DNA of 64,000 bases from Bog-756 sp035949055. GTDB taxonomy: Bacteria; Actinomycetota; Acidimicrobiia; Acidimicrobiales; RAAP-2. The DNA lies in assembly GCA_035949055.1 (NCBI GenBank), contig DASZIO010000021.1, positions 37,716 to 101,715 of the forward strand, given 5' to 3'. Position 1 is the stretch's first letter. Every line of letters begins with the position of its first letter. The position numbers and the translations under genes were made by a program. The notes below the pieces were generated by a model, which made no database searches, was not told the DNA's origin, and saw only the letters and a list, made by a program, of their open reading frames with translations. This document shows positions 35,583 to 43,288 of this stretch, in pieces.

Positions 35583-35589
35583 GCATCCG

Positions 35590-36411
35590 ATGGCCCGACC
35601 TCGCACCGCGGCGGGGCGCGCCCGGACCGCCAATGCGCGGCTGGCCGCGGCATATCCCGGGACGGCCGAGGAGCTGTGCGCGCTCGACCATGACGGCCCG
35701 TTCCAACTCCTGGCCGCCACCATTCTCTCGGCTCAGAGCACCGACGAGCGCGTCAACATGACCACACCGGAGCTCTTCGCCCGTTATCCCGATGCTTCCG
35801 CGATGGCCGAGGCCGACCTGGCCGAGGTCGAGACGCTCGTTCGCTCGACGGGCTTCTTTCGGTCCAAGGCGGCCAACCTGGTGGGAATGGCGGGTGCGCT
35901 GGTCGACCGGTTTGGTGGCGAGGTGCCGACCGCCATGGCTGATCTCGTCAGCCTGCCCGGGGTCGGCCGCAAGACGGCCAACGTGGTGCGCAGCGTCGCC
36001 TTCGGGCTACCGGGCCTCCCGGTCGACACCCATGTCCAGCGCCTGTCCCGGCGCCTCGCCCTTACCGACGAGACCGATCCGGTCAAGGTCGAGCTGACCC
36101 TGAACCCCATGATCCCGGCGACGGAGCGTGGTGCGTTCAGCCTGCGACTGATCCTGCACGGTCGGGCCATCTGCCAGGCCCGCCGGCCCCGGTGCGGGAG
36201 TTGCATCCTTTCCGACTTCTGCCCGTCGGCCACCGAGCGCATGCTGCCCAACGGGGAGGCCCACCCCGGTGGGTGCATCCAGCCCAACGGAACAGCCGGG
36301 CCCCCGGGTCGCGCCGGGTCCCCACACGGGGTCCGTCCCCCCGGTGGTGCCAAGCCGACGACGACCCCCTCACGTCCCGGGCTCCACCGAGGATCGAACC
36401 CAGCTTCGTAG
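35590..36411 (+). CDS. nth: Endonuclease III
   Basis: DNA glycosylase/AP lyase for oxidised pyrimidines. Helix-hairpin-helix LPGVGRKTANVV with the catalytic Lys, the catalytic Asp in VDTHVQRLSRRL, and the 4Fe-4S cluster pattern C-x6-C-x2-C-x5-C (CQARRPRCGSCILSDFC). The 273 aa include a ~65-residue Pro/Gly-rich tail after the cluster that ordinary Nth lacks. ATG 35590 is set by the -10 box; the frame also opens at 35563 inside the promoter. Confidence 0.93.
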   Translation: MARPRTAAGRARTANARLAAAYPGTAEELCALDHDGPFQLLAATILSAQSTDERVNMTTPELFARYPDASAMAEADLAEVETLVRSTGFFRSKAANLVGMAGALVDRFGGEVPTAMADLVSLPGVGRKTANVVRSVAFGLPGLPVDTHVQRLSRRLALTDETDPVKVELTLNPMIPATERGAFSLRLILHGRAICQARRPRCGSCILSDFCPSATERMLPNGEAHPGGCIQPNGTAGPPGRAGSPHGVRPPGGAKPTTTPSRPGLHRGSNPAS

Positions 36412-36863
36412 GGGCGATCGGCTGATCGGCTGTCCGGGTCTCGTCCTGTTCGTGGTCAGGAGGGCCCTCGGCCTGCTCGCCAAGATGGGCGCTCGGCGGG
36501 AGCAATGTGTCCCGCTGACAACCGGATGAGGTACAAGTGGCGTCCTTTGTGCCACTTGCTCGAACGTTTGGGATCGTCGGTACCGATGGGCAGCATCAGG
36601 TCGATCGACGGGGATGGGAGCCCATTTTCGTTTCACTGCAATGTGAATGCCACCACCAGGGTGTTCGGAGCGGATGGCAATCGGACAACGCAAATGTCGG
36701 GACGCGCGACTGGTAATGACGTCGAAAACGTGATGTTGTAGGTGTCTCGGAACCGGTTCCCGCCAACTGGTTCCGCAGAGCGGTGTTCGGGATCCGCCGC
36801 CCGACCCGCTCCCGCGAAGGCACCCTTCGGGGTGCCTTCGCCGCGCCTACGTCCGGATGACGG
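36412..36863. other. 452-nt gene-poor interval with hairpins
   Basis: No gene is supported here. It is visibly AT-richer than its surroundings and contains several small inverted repeats: CAAGTGGC/GCCACTTG (36534-36558, 9-nt loop), CGGAACC/GGTTCCG around 36756-36777, and the strong terminator at 36814-36841. An unassigned small RNA is possible. I see no tRNA, riboswitch or RNase P signature. Confidence 0.5.
36814..36841. terminator. Strong hairpin, 12-bp stem with TTCG loop
   Basis: GCGAAGGCACCC and GGGTGCCTTCGC form a perfect stem closed by TTCG on the plus strand. It starts 22 nt past the stop of the small minus-strand gene, which it probably terminates; it could also stop plus-strand transcripts. 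No U-tract. Confidence 0.75.
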
Positions 36864-37061
36864 TCAACGACCGGCGAGGGTCTTGGCCAATCGGGCCAGC
36901 CGGCGGTTGGCGCTGGTGAGGGCCCGCTCGATGGCGAACAGCTCCCGCGCCGTGTCATCCTGCTTGGCCGCATTGGCGGCTTCGGCATGGGCCGTGACCC
37001 GCCGGGTGAGCTCGTCGAGGGCGGTGGCGAGGGAAGATAGCTCGGCGGAGGCGGACGGCAT
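36864..37061 (-). CDS. Small helical protein of unknown function
   Basis: 65 aa beginning MPSASAEL and ending KTLAGR. It is nearly all amphipathic helix with regularly spaced Leu/Ala, so a coiled coil or helical hairpin is likely. Codon use is GC-rich at third positions, and a strong terminator lies just downstream, which supports a real gene. It is divergent from hisD with 81 nt between the starts. No family recognised. The frame continues upstream antisense to hisD, but ATG 37061 is the first sensible start. Confidence 0.6.
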   Translation of the reverse strand: MPSASAELSSLATALDELTRRVTAHAEAANAAKQDDTARELFAIERALTSANRRLARLAKTLAGR

Positions 37062-37128
37062 CCGGCGATCATGGCACCCAGGATCGAATCGTGGGGCAGG
37101 CGCCGGCCAAAAATGACAATTGGTCCGG

Positions 37129-37134
37129 TAGAAT
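37129..37134 (+). promoter_or_regulatory. -10 box of the his operon
   Basis: TAGAAT lies 8 nt before ATG 37143 of hisD. No leader peptide or attenuator precedes it; there is no room for one. Confidence 0.55.
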
Positions 37135-37142
37135 CGCAGGCC

Positions 37143-38453
37143 ATGGGTCTCCGTCGAGTCGACCTCCGCGGCCTCGACGGTCGCCTGCGCCTCCACGAGG
37201 CGCTCGCGCACCCCGTCGGCGATCAGGATCGGTCCCCGGGGCCGGTGCAGGAGCCGGTAGAGGATGTTCTCGCTGAAGTGCGACAGGACGGTGACAGCGC
37301 CCTCCGGCGGCTGACGCAGCGATTCGACGGTGTGGCGGTGGACGAGCTCCGCGTGGCACCGACCGCGGTGACAGCCGCGCTCGACCGGATCCCCGACGCG
37401 TTGCGAGATGCGCTCGAGGTGGCCCACGAACGGATCCTCGCCTATCACGCGCACGAGTCGGGCGGTAAGGAGCCGGACGACTTCGAGTCGGGCGGCATCA
37501 CCGTGCGCCACCTCCGCCGGCCGGTGGAACGGGCCGGCTGTTACGCGCCGGGCGGGCGCGCCCGCTATCCCTCGACCGTGCTCATGTGTGCCGTGCCGGC
37601 CCGGGTCGCCGGGGTTGATCGGATCGTGCTGTGCGTGCCGCCCGCAGCCGACGGCCATATCGACGACGCGTCGTTGGCTGCGGCCGCGCTGGCCGGGGTC
37701 GACGAGGTCTACCGGGTCGGCGGGGCGCAGGCCATCGCGGCGATGGCCTTCGGCACCGAGTCGATCGAACCGGTCGACGTGATCGTCGGTCCGGGCAACC
37801 GCTTCGTGGCGGAGGCGAAGCGCCAGGTCTCCGGCCTGGTCGGGGTGCCCTCGGCCTTCGCCGGTCCGTCGGAGGTGGTGGTCGTCGCCGGGCCTGGGAC
37901 CCCGCCCGAATTCGCCGCCATCGACCTGGTGGTCCAGGCCGAGCACGGGCCCGACGGAGCAGCATGGTTGGTGACCTGGTCGGAGGAGGTGGCCGATGCC
38001 GTGGAGCACGACGTGGAGCGCCTGGTCCGGCGCTCGCCGCGCCGGGCCGACCTCGAAGCCACCCTCGGGACCGGCGGGCACGTGGTGATGGTGGAGGGGC
38101 CCGAGCAAGCCTGCGCGGTGGCCAACATCGTCGCTCCCGAGCACCTCGAGCTCCTCACTGATGACGCCGATACCCTGCTGCCCCTCATCGACGCGGCCGG
38201 AGCCGTCTTCCTCGGCCCGATGTCGCCGGCCAGCGTGGGTGACTACCTCGCCGGTCCCAATCACATCCTCCCGACCAACCGGTCCGCCCGGTTCTCCAGT
38301 GCACTCCGGGTGGATGATTTCTGGCGTCACATCCACGCCGTGACCGTGACGGAGTCCGCACTCGAGACGCTCGGGCCGGCTGTCGTGACGCTGGCCGAAG
38401 CCGAGGGCCTCCATGCCCACGCCGAATCGGTGAGAGTGCGATGGCCGGGTTAA
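37143..38453 (+). CDS. hisD: Histidinol dehydrogenase
   Basis: Oxidises histidinol to histidine in two NAD-dependent steps. 436 aa. Conserved GGRARYPSTVLM, GGAQAIAAMAFGTES, DVIVGPGNRFVAEAKRQ, a zinc-ligand region near VVQAEHGPDG, IVAPEHLEL and GPNHILPT. ATG 37143 is set by the -10 box; the frame opens earlier at 37071. First gene of hisDCBHAF; it overlaps hisC by 13 nt. Confidence 0.96.
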   Translation: MGLRRVDLRGLDGRLRLHEALAHPVGDQDRSPGPVQEPVEDVLAEVRQDGDSALRRLTQRFDGVAVDELRVAPTAVTAALDRIPDALRDALEVAHERILAYHAHESGGKEPDDFESGGITVRHLRRPVERAGCYAPGGRARYPSTVLMCAVPARVAGVDRIVLCVPPAADGHIDDASLAAAALAGVDEVYRVGGAQAIAAMAFGTESIEPVDVIVGPGNRFVAEAKRQVSGLVGVPSAFAGPSEVVVVAGPGTPPEFAAIDLVVQAEHGPDGAAWLVTWSEEVADAVEHDVERLVRRSPRRADLEATLGTGGHVVMVEGPEQACAVANIVAPEHLELLTDDADTLLPLIDAAGAVFLGPMSPASVGDYLAGPNHILPTNRSARFSSALRVDDFWRHIHAVTVTESALETLGPAVVTLAEAEGLHAHAESVRVRWPG

Positions 38454-39535
38454 CACCGCACCGGCCGGGTTTCCCTTCGGTGCGTCCGGACCTGGACGCG
38501 CTGACCGGCTACCACTCCGCCCAGGCGGAGGTCCTGGCGCGCCTCAACACCAACGAGTCACCCCTTCCACCGCCGCCCAAATGGTTCGATGCCTACCGTT
38601 CCGGTCTGGCCGAGATCCATTTCAACCGGTACCCGGACCGGCACGCCGCCGAACTGCGCCGGGCGGTGGCCCGCACCCACGACGTGCGCCCGGAGCAGGT
38701 GTTCTGTGCCAACGGGTCCAACGAGGTCCTCCAACTGCTGCTCCTCGCCTACGGCGGGCCGGGCCGGAACGCAGCGCTGTTCGAGCCGACCTATTCCCTG
38801 CACCGGCAGATCGCCCGGATCACCGGGACCACCGTGGTCTCCGGCCGGCGGACCGAGGGGTTCCAGCTCGACCTGGATGAGGTCAAGCGGGTGGTCGGCG
38901 CCCACGACCCGGTGCTCACCTTCTTGTGCTCGCCCAACAACCCGACCGGTGTGGCCGACCGGCCGGAGGACATCTCATCGGTGCTTTCGATTGCCGCTGG
39001 CCTGGTGGTCGTGGACGAGGCCTACGGGCAATTCGCCCCTGCCTCCGCCCTGGACGTCATGCGGTCGGGCGCCCCCGGGTCCGATCGGATGGCCGTGGTA
39101 CGCACCTTCTCCAAGACGTGGTCGCTGGCGGGATTGCGGCTCGGCTACGTGATCGCCGACCCCGAGGTCATCGCGTCTTGCGAGGTGGTCTCGCTGCCTT
39201 ACCACCTCGACACAGCCAAGCAGTTGGCCGGCCGCCTCGCCCTCGACTTCGCGGCGGAGATGGAGACCACGGTGGCCATGCTGCGCGAGGAGCGGGGTCG
39301 TATCGCGGCCGCGCTGGCCGAGCTGCCCGTGGAGACCTGGCCATCTGACGCCAACTTCATCCTGTTCCGGCCTACGACCGTCGATGCCTATGAACTTTGG
39401 TCGCGGCTCCTCGACTCCTCGGTCCTCGTGCGAGACTGCTCGAGATGGCCGGGGGTCAGCGGTTGCCTCCGGGTGACGGTGGGGCTGCCGACGGAGAACA
39501 ACCGCTTCCTTGATGCCCTGGCCAAGAACCTGTAA
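38441..39535 (+). CDS. hisC: Histidinol-phosphate aminotransferase
   Basis: PLP enzyme that converts imidazole-acetol phosphate to histidinol phosphate. 364 aa. LNTNESPLPPP near the start, CSPNNPTGV, VVVDEAYGQFAP, and the PLP Lys in TFSKTWSLAGLRLGY. The TAA stop overlaps the hisB start (TAATG). Confidence 0.95.
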   Translation: MAGLTPHRPGFPSVRPDLDALTGYHSAQAEVLARLNTNESPLPPPPKWFDAYRSGLAEIHFNRYPDRHAAELRRAVARTHDVRPEQVFCANGSNEVLQLLLLAYGGPGRNAALFEPTYSLHRQIARITGTTVVSGRRTEGFQLDLDEVKRVVGAHDPVLTFLCSPNNPTGVADRPEDISSVLSIAAGLVVVDEAYGQFAPASALDVMRSGAPGSDRMAVVRTFSKTWSLAGLRLGYVIADPEVIASCEVVSLPYHLDTAKQLAGRLALDFAAEMETTVAMLREERGRIAAALAELPVETWPSDANFILFRPTTVDAYELWSRLLDSSVLVRDCSRWPGVSGCLRVTVGLPTENNRFLDALAKNL

Positions 39536-40149
39536 TGACCATCTCGACCACGACAGATCACCGGACGGGCTCCGGCCGCCGACGGACCAAGGAGACCAGC
39601 GTCGACGTGGGACTCGACATCGACGGGTCCGGTGTGAGCGACGTGTCGACCGGGTTGCCGTTCTTCGACCACATGCTCGGCCAGCTGGGTCGCCATGGCG
39701 GGTTCGATCTCTCCGTGGCCGCCCGTGGTGACCTCGACGTCGACGCCCATCACACCGTGGAGGACGTGGGCATCGTGCTCGGAGAGGCGCTGTCGTCCGC
39801 CCTCGGGGACAAGGCCGGGATCCGACGCTTCGGTTCCATCGCCCTGCCACTCGACGAGGCGCTGGTGGTAGTGGCGCTCGACCTGTCCGGTCGCCCTTTT
39901 CTGGCCTATGGCATCGACTTTCCGCCGGACACCAAGGCGCTCGGCTCACCGCCGTTCGACCCGCAGCTGGCCGAGGAGTTCTGGAGGGCGTTTGCCACCG
40001 CGGCCGCCTTCACCCTGCACGTGCGGCTCCTCTCGGGAAAGAACACCCACCACGTCGTGGAGGCATCGTTCAAAGGCGTGGCCCGCGCCTTGCGGGATGC
40101 GGTGCGCCTCGAGGGAAGCGGGGTCCCCTCCACCAAGGGCACGCTGTGA
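39535..40149 (+). CDS. hisB: Imidazoleglycerol-phosphate dehydratase
   Basis: Mn-dependent dehydration of imidazoleglycerol phosphate. 204 aa, monofunctional (no phosphatase domain). Metal-binding histidine motifs: PFFDHMLGQLGRHGG, DAHHTVEDVGI and GKNTHHVVEASFKGVARAL. Since the HisB phosphatase domain is absent, histidinol phosphatase must be another gene, not seen here. Confidence 0.96.
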   Translation: MTISTTTDHRTGSGRRRTKETSVDVGLDIDGSGVSDVSTGLPFFDHMLGQLGRHGGFDLSVAARGDLDVDAHHTVEDVGIVLGEALSSALGDKAGIRRFGSIALPLDEALVVVALDLSGRPFLAYGIDFPPDTKALGSPPFDPQLAEEFWRAFATAAAFTLHVRLLSGKNTHHVVEASFKGVARALRDAVRLEGSGVPSTKGTL

Positions 40150-40186
40150 TCGGCCCCGGGGGCCGCCTCGGCTTCCCGGGCCGCGG

Positions 40187-40265
40187 CGTCCCGCCCTCGA
40201 CCGGCGTGTGGGCTTCGACCGGCGTCCCGCCCTCGACCGGCGTCCGGGCCTCGACCGGCGTTCGG
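40187..40265 (+). repeat. Four and a third 18-nt tandem repeats between hisB and hisH
   Basis: Units of the form CGTCCCGCCCTCGACCGG start at 40187, 40205, 40223 and 40241, with a 7-nt partial copy at 40259-40265. Units 1 and 3 are identical. They fill most of the 118-nt gap in an otherwise overlapping operon and end two bases before the hisH start. Confidence 0.9.
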
Positions 40266-40267
40266 CC

Positions 40268-40888
40268 GTGATCGCCGTCCTCGACTACGGCATCGGGAAC
40301 CTGCGCTCCGCCGAGAAGGCTCTCCAACACCTCGGGGCCGACGCCGAGCTGATCGCCGACCCGGAACGGGCCGCCGGCGCGGTCGGGATCGTGCTTCCCG
40401 GGGTGGGGGCCTTCGGGCGGTGCGCCGAGGCCCTGCGGGGCAGCGGGCTGGACCAGGTGGCCCTGTCCGCCATAGAGCGAGGCGTGCCCTTCCTGGGCAT
40501 CTGTGTCGGCTTCCAGCTGCTCTACGAGGGTTCGGACGAAGACCCGTCGGCGTCCGGGCTCGGCATCCTGGCCGGGAAGGTGAGGCGGTTGCCCCCCGGG
40601 GTCAAGCACCCGCAGATGCAGTGGAACCAGCTGTTGCCGGTCACCGGCGATACCTTCGCCCCGGGCCTGCTGGCCGGGGTGGAGCCATCGGCGTGGGTCT
40701 ACTTCCTGCACTCCTTCGCTCCGGAACGGACGGCCGACACTTCGTCGATCTGTGACTACGGCGGACCGGTCACGGCCTCGGCCGAACGGGAGAGGGTATG
40801 GGGGACCCAGTTCCACCCGGAGAAGTCCGGCTCCGTGGGTCTCGGCATCTTGGCCAATTTCGTGCGTACCGTCGAGGGAAACCGTTGA
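40268..40888 (+). CDS. hisH: Imidazole glycerol phosphate synthase, glutaminase subunit
   Basis: Class I glutamine amidotransferase that feeds ammonia to HisF. 206 aa. VLDYGIGNLRS at the N-terminus, nucleophile Cys in FLGICVGFQLLYEGS, and the His-Glu of the triad in GTQFHPEKSG. GTG 40268 fits the family start exactly; the upstream open frame is the repeat array. TGA overlaps the hisA ATG. Confidence 0.95.
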   Translation: MIAVLDYGIGNLRSAEKALQHLGADAELIADPERAAGAVGIVLPGVGAFGRCAEALRGSGLDQVALSAIERGVPFLGICVGFQLLYEGSDEDPSASGLGILAGKVRRLPPGVKHPQMQWNQLLPVTGDTFAPGLLAGVEPSAWVYFLHSFAPERTADTSSICDYGGPVTASAERERVWGTQFHPEKSGSVGLGILANFVRTVEGNR

Positions 40889-41646
40889 TGGAGCTGTACC
40901 CGGCCATCGACATCAGGGACGGCGGTGCGGTCCGTCTCACCCAGGGCGATTTCGATCGGCAGCACCACTACGGTGATCCGGTCGCCCTGGCCGCCCGGTT
41001 CGAGGCCGGCGGCGCCCGCTGGCTCCACGTGGTGGATCTCGACGCCGCCCGGACCGGCCACGCCGTCAACCGTCATACCGTGCTGGCGATCGCCGCGGCC
41101 GTCGACATCCCGGTCCAGTGCGGGGGCGGGGTGCGCACCTCCGATGACGTCGACGAGCTCCTCGCCGGGGGCGTGGCGCGGGTCGTCCTCGGCACCGTGG
41201 CGCTCGACGACCCGGGTATGGTCGCAAAGCTCGCCGTCGAGCACCCGGGCCGGGTGGCCGTCGGCATCGACTACCGGGTGGCCGGGAACGGACGGACCGA
41301 GGTGGCCATGCGTGGCTGGGAGCACGGCAGTGGCCGGACCGTCGACGAGGTGCTCGCCGAACGGGCTGGTACCGGAGTGGCCGCGGTGATCGCAACCTCC
41401 ATCGACCGCGACGGGACTCTCGTCGGTCCCGACCTCGAGGGCCTTCGCGGCGTGCTTGCTTCCACCGAGCTCGATGTCATCGCTTCGGGTGGGGTGGGCG
41501 GCGTGGCCGACATCGGCAGGCTGGGGGGGTTGCGGGCCGCGGATGCGCCCGATCGGCGCCTGGCCGGGGTCATCAGCGGCAAGGCACTGGTGGACGGGCG
41601 GATGACCGTCGAGGAAGGAGTGGCCGCATGCGCACGGTACGGGTGA
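40888..41646 (+). CDS. hisA: Phosphoribosylformimino-AICAR-phosphate isomerase (HisA)
   Basis: Isomerises ProFAR to PRFAR by an Amadori rearrangement. 252 aa TIM barrel; catalytic Asp in YPAIDIRDGGAVRL and second Asp in VAVGIDYRV, with CGGGVRT and ASGGVGG phosphate sites. In many actinobacteria this gene is priA and also does the TrpF reaction; here a separate trpF lies 10 kb away, so a HisA-only role is likely (inference). Overlaps hisF by 19 nt. Confidence 0.92.
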   Translation: MELYPAIDIRDGGAVRLTQGDFDRQHHYGDPVALAARFEAGGARWLHVVDLDAARTGHAVNRHTVLAIAAAVDIPVQCGGGVRTSDDVDELLAGGVARVVLGTVALDDPGMVAKLAVEHPGRVAVGIDYRVAGNGRTEVAMRGWEHGSGRTVDEVLAERAGTGVAAVIATSIDRDGTLVGPDLEGLRGVLASTELDVIASGGVGGVADIGRLGGLRAADAPDRRLAGVISGKALVDGRMTVEEGVAACARYG

Positions 41647-42416
41647 TCCCGTGTCTCGACGTCGATGCCGGCCGGGTGGTCAAGGGCGTGCGGTTCACGG
41701 ACATCTTCGACGCGGGGGATCCGGTGGAGCTGGCCACCCGCTACGACGCCGAAGGGGCGGACGAGCTCGTGTTCCTTGACATCACGGCATCATCCGACGA
41801 TCGCCAGACCATGGTGGACGTGGTGTCGCGCACCGCCGAAGTCGTCTTCATCCCGTTCACGGTGGGCGGCGGCGTGCGCTCGGTCGAGGATGCGCGGCGG
41901 CTGCTCCGCGCCGGGGCCGACAAGGTGGGGGTCAACACGGCGGCAGTGGACCGGCCCGACCTCATCGCCGAACTGGCCGATGAGTTCGGCAGTCAGTGCG
42001 TGGTGGCTGCCGTTGACGCCCGTCGGGTGGCCTCCGGCGCCAGGCTGCGGCACGGAGAGGGACCCCAATGGGAAGTGTTGACGCACGGAGGGCGGGTGCC
42101 GACCGGCCGGGACGCGGTGGCCTGGTCGGAAAGGTGTGCGGTCCTCGGCGCCGGCGAAGTGCTCCTGACCTCCATGGACCGTGACGGGACGCGGGACGGG
42201 TTCGATCTCGAGCTGACCCGACAGGTCACGTCGCGGTGCCCCGTACCGCTCATCGCCTCCGGGGGGGTGGGCTCGCTCGAGCACCTGGCGGCCGGGGCGC
42301 GTGACGGGGGGGCTGACGCGGTATTGGCGGCCTCCATCTTCCACCTGGGTGAGTTCACGGTGAGCCAGGCCAAGGCCTATATGGCGGCGGCCGGCGTCGC
42401 CGTCCGGCCGGTGTGA
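41628..42416 (+). CDS. hisF: Imidazole glycerol phosphate synthase, cyclase subunit
   Basis: Makes IGP and AICAR using HisH-derived ammonia. 262 aa TIM barrel: VIPCLDVDAGRVVKGVRF with the catalytic Asp11 equivalent, VGGGVRSVEDARRLL, GADKVGVNTAA, TSMDRDGTRDGFDLEL with the second Asp, and ASGGVGSLEHL. Confidence 0.96.
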   Translation: MRTVRVIPCLDVDAGRVVKGVRFTDIFDAGDPVELATRYDAEGADELVFLDITASSDDRQTMVDVVSRTAEVVFIPFTVGGGVRSVEDARRLLRAGADKVGVNTAAVDRPDLIAELADEFGSQCVVAAVDARRVASGARLRHGEGPQWEVLTHGGRVPTGRDAVAWSERCAVLGAGEVLLTSMDRDGTRDGFDLELTRQVTSRCPVPLIASGGVGSLEHLAAGARDGGADAVLAASIFHLGEFTVSQAKAYMAAAGVAVRPV

Positions 42417-42456
42417 CGCCTCCTCGGCGGTCGAATGGTCCTGATCGTCCCTGCGA

Positions 42457-42462
42457 TAGCCT
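42457..42462 (+). promoter_or_regulatory. -10 box of the GroES-like gene
   Basis: TAGCCT ends 6 nt before GTG 42469, giving this gene its own leaderless promoter within the his cluster. Confidence 0.55.
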
Positions 42463-42468
42463 TTCCGC

Positions 42469-42834
42469 GTGGTGACCACAACCTCGGAAACGGCGACGAA
42501 CAGCCAGAACGGCGACGGCAGCGCCAAGCTGGCCATCGCCGTGCTGGCCGACCGCGTCCTCGTCCAGGTGCCCCAAGCCGAGGGTGAACGCCGATCGAGG
42601 GCCGGCATCCTCATACCGGCCACCGCCCAGGTGTCGCGACGGCTGGCCTGGGCGGAGGCGGTAGCCGTCGGCCCCCACGTCCGCTCGGTCAAGGTCGGTG
42701 ACAACGTGTTGTTCAACCCGGAAGATCGCTTCGAGGTGGAGGTCCAAGGTGACGAGTACATCATCTTGCGTGAGCGCGACATCCACGCCGTGGCCACCAC
42801 CCGCATCGACGGGGGCACCGGTCTCTACCTCTGA
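42469..42834 (+). CDS. GroES/Cpn10-like co-chaperonin-family protein
   Basis: 121 aa. A ~20-residue polar extension precedes the Cpn10 fold: VLADRVLVQVP, a mobile-loop-like SRAGILIPATAQ where the ILI triplet corresponds to the GroEL-binding IVL of GroES, AEAVAVGPHV, VKVGDNVLFNPED and DEYIILRERDIHAV. It is a divergent paralogue, not a typical groES (no groEL here, own promoter, inserted between hisF and hisI). Role unknown; it might serve a specialised chaperonin or be a stand-alone binding protein. Confidence 0.8.
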   Translation: MVTTTSETATNSQNGDGSAKLAIAVLADRVLVQVPQAEGERRSRAGILIPATAQVSRRLAWAEAVAVGPHVRSVKVGDNVLFNPEDRFEVEVQGDEYIILRERDIHAVATTRIDGGTGLYL

Positions 42835-42898
42835 CCACCGGGATGTCCGCTCCTGACGACCGGCCCCCTCTTCCACCATCCAGCAGGGAGCATCAGCT

Positions 42899-43288
42899 GT
42901 GAGTACCGCCGGGACCAGATTCAGTGCCACACCCCTCGACTTCACCGAGGACCAGCTGGCCCAGATCGACTACAACAGCGACGGCCTGGTGGCCGCCATC
43001 GTCCAGGACGCCTCGGACGGCGCCGTGCTGATGTTCGCCTGGATGAGCCCCGAGTCCTTACGACGGACCTTGGAGACCGGGCGGACGTGGTTCTGGAGCC
43101 GGAGCCGGCAGGAGCTCTGGTGCAAGGGAGAGACGTCGGGAGACCGGCAGTACGTGCGCGACGTTCACTACGACTGCGACGGTGACGCCCTGCTGGTGAC
43201 GGTGGACCAGGACGGGGTGGGCGCCTGCCACACCGGTAACCGCAGCTGCTTCTACCGCGCCTTCGGCCATACCGAACCGGTCCAATGA
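42899..43288 (+). CDS. hisI: Phosphoribosyl-AMP cyclohydrolase
   Basis: Third step of histidine synthesis. 129 aa, single domain (no HisE fusion). VLMFAWMSPESLRRTLETG, WSRSRQELWCKGETSG, the metal-binding DCDGDALL and the zinc Cys motif GACHTGNRSCFYR. GTG 42899 is preceded by GGGAG. Its stop overlaps trpE. Confidence 0.94.
   Translation: MSTAGTRFSATPLDFTEDQLAQIDYNSDGLVAAIVQDASDGAVLMFAWMSPESLRRTLETGRTWFWSRSRQELWCKGETSGDRQYVRDVHYDCDGDALLVTVDQDGVGACHTGNRSCFYRAFGHTEPVQ

Noticed and set aside
36380..36410. T-arm-like GGTTCGATCC on the minus strand near the end of nth
   Set aside because: No matching acceptor, D or anticodon arms are found around it and it lies within the nth coding sequence.
36505..36741. 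78-aa plus-strand ORF in the gene-poor gap
   Set aside because: Mixed codon use, no ribosome site or -10 box, and no recognisable domain.
37062..38456. Long minus-strand ORF upstream of the 65-aa protein
   Set aside because: It is antisense to hisD and without conserved sequence.
40187..40265. CRISPR-like repeats between hisB and hisH
   Set aside because: Units are adjacent without spacers; it is a simple tandem repeat.
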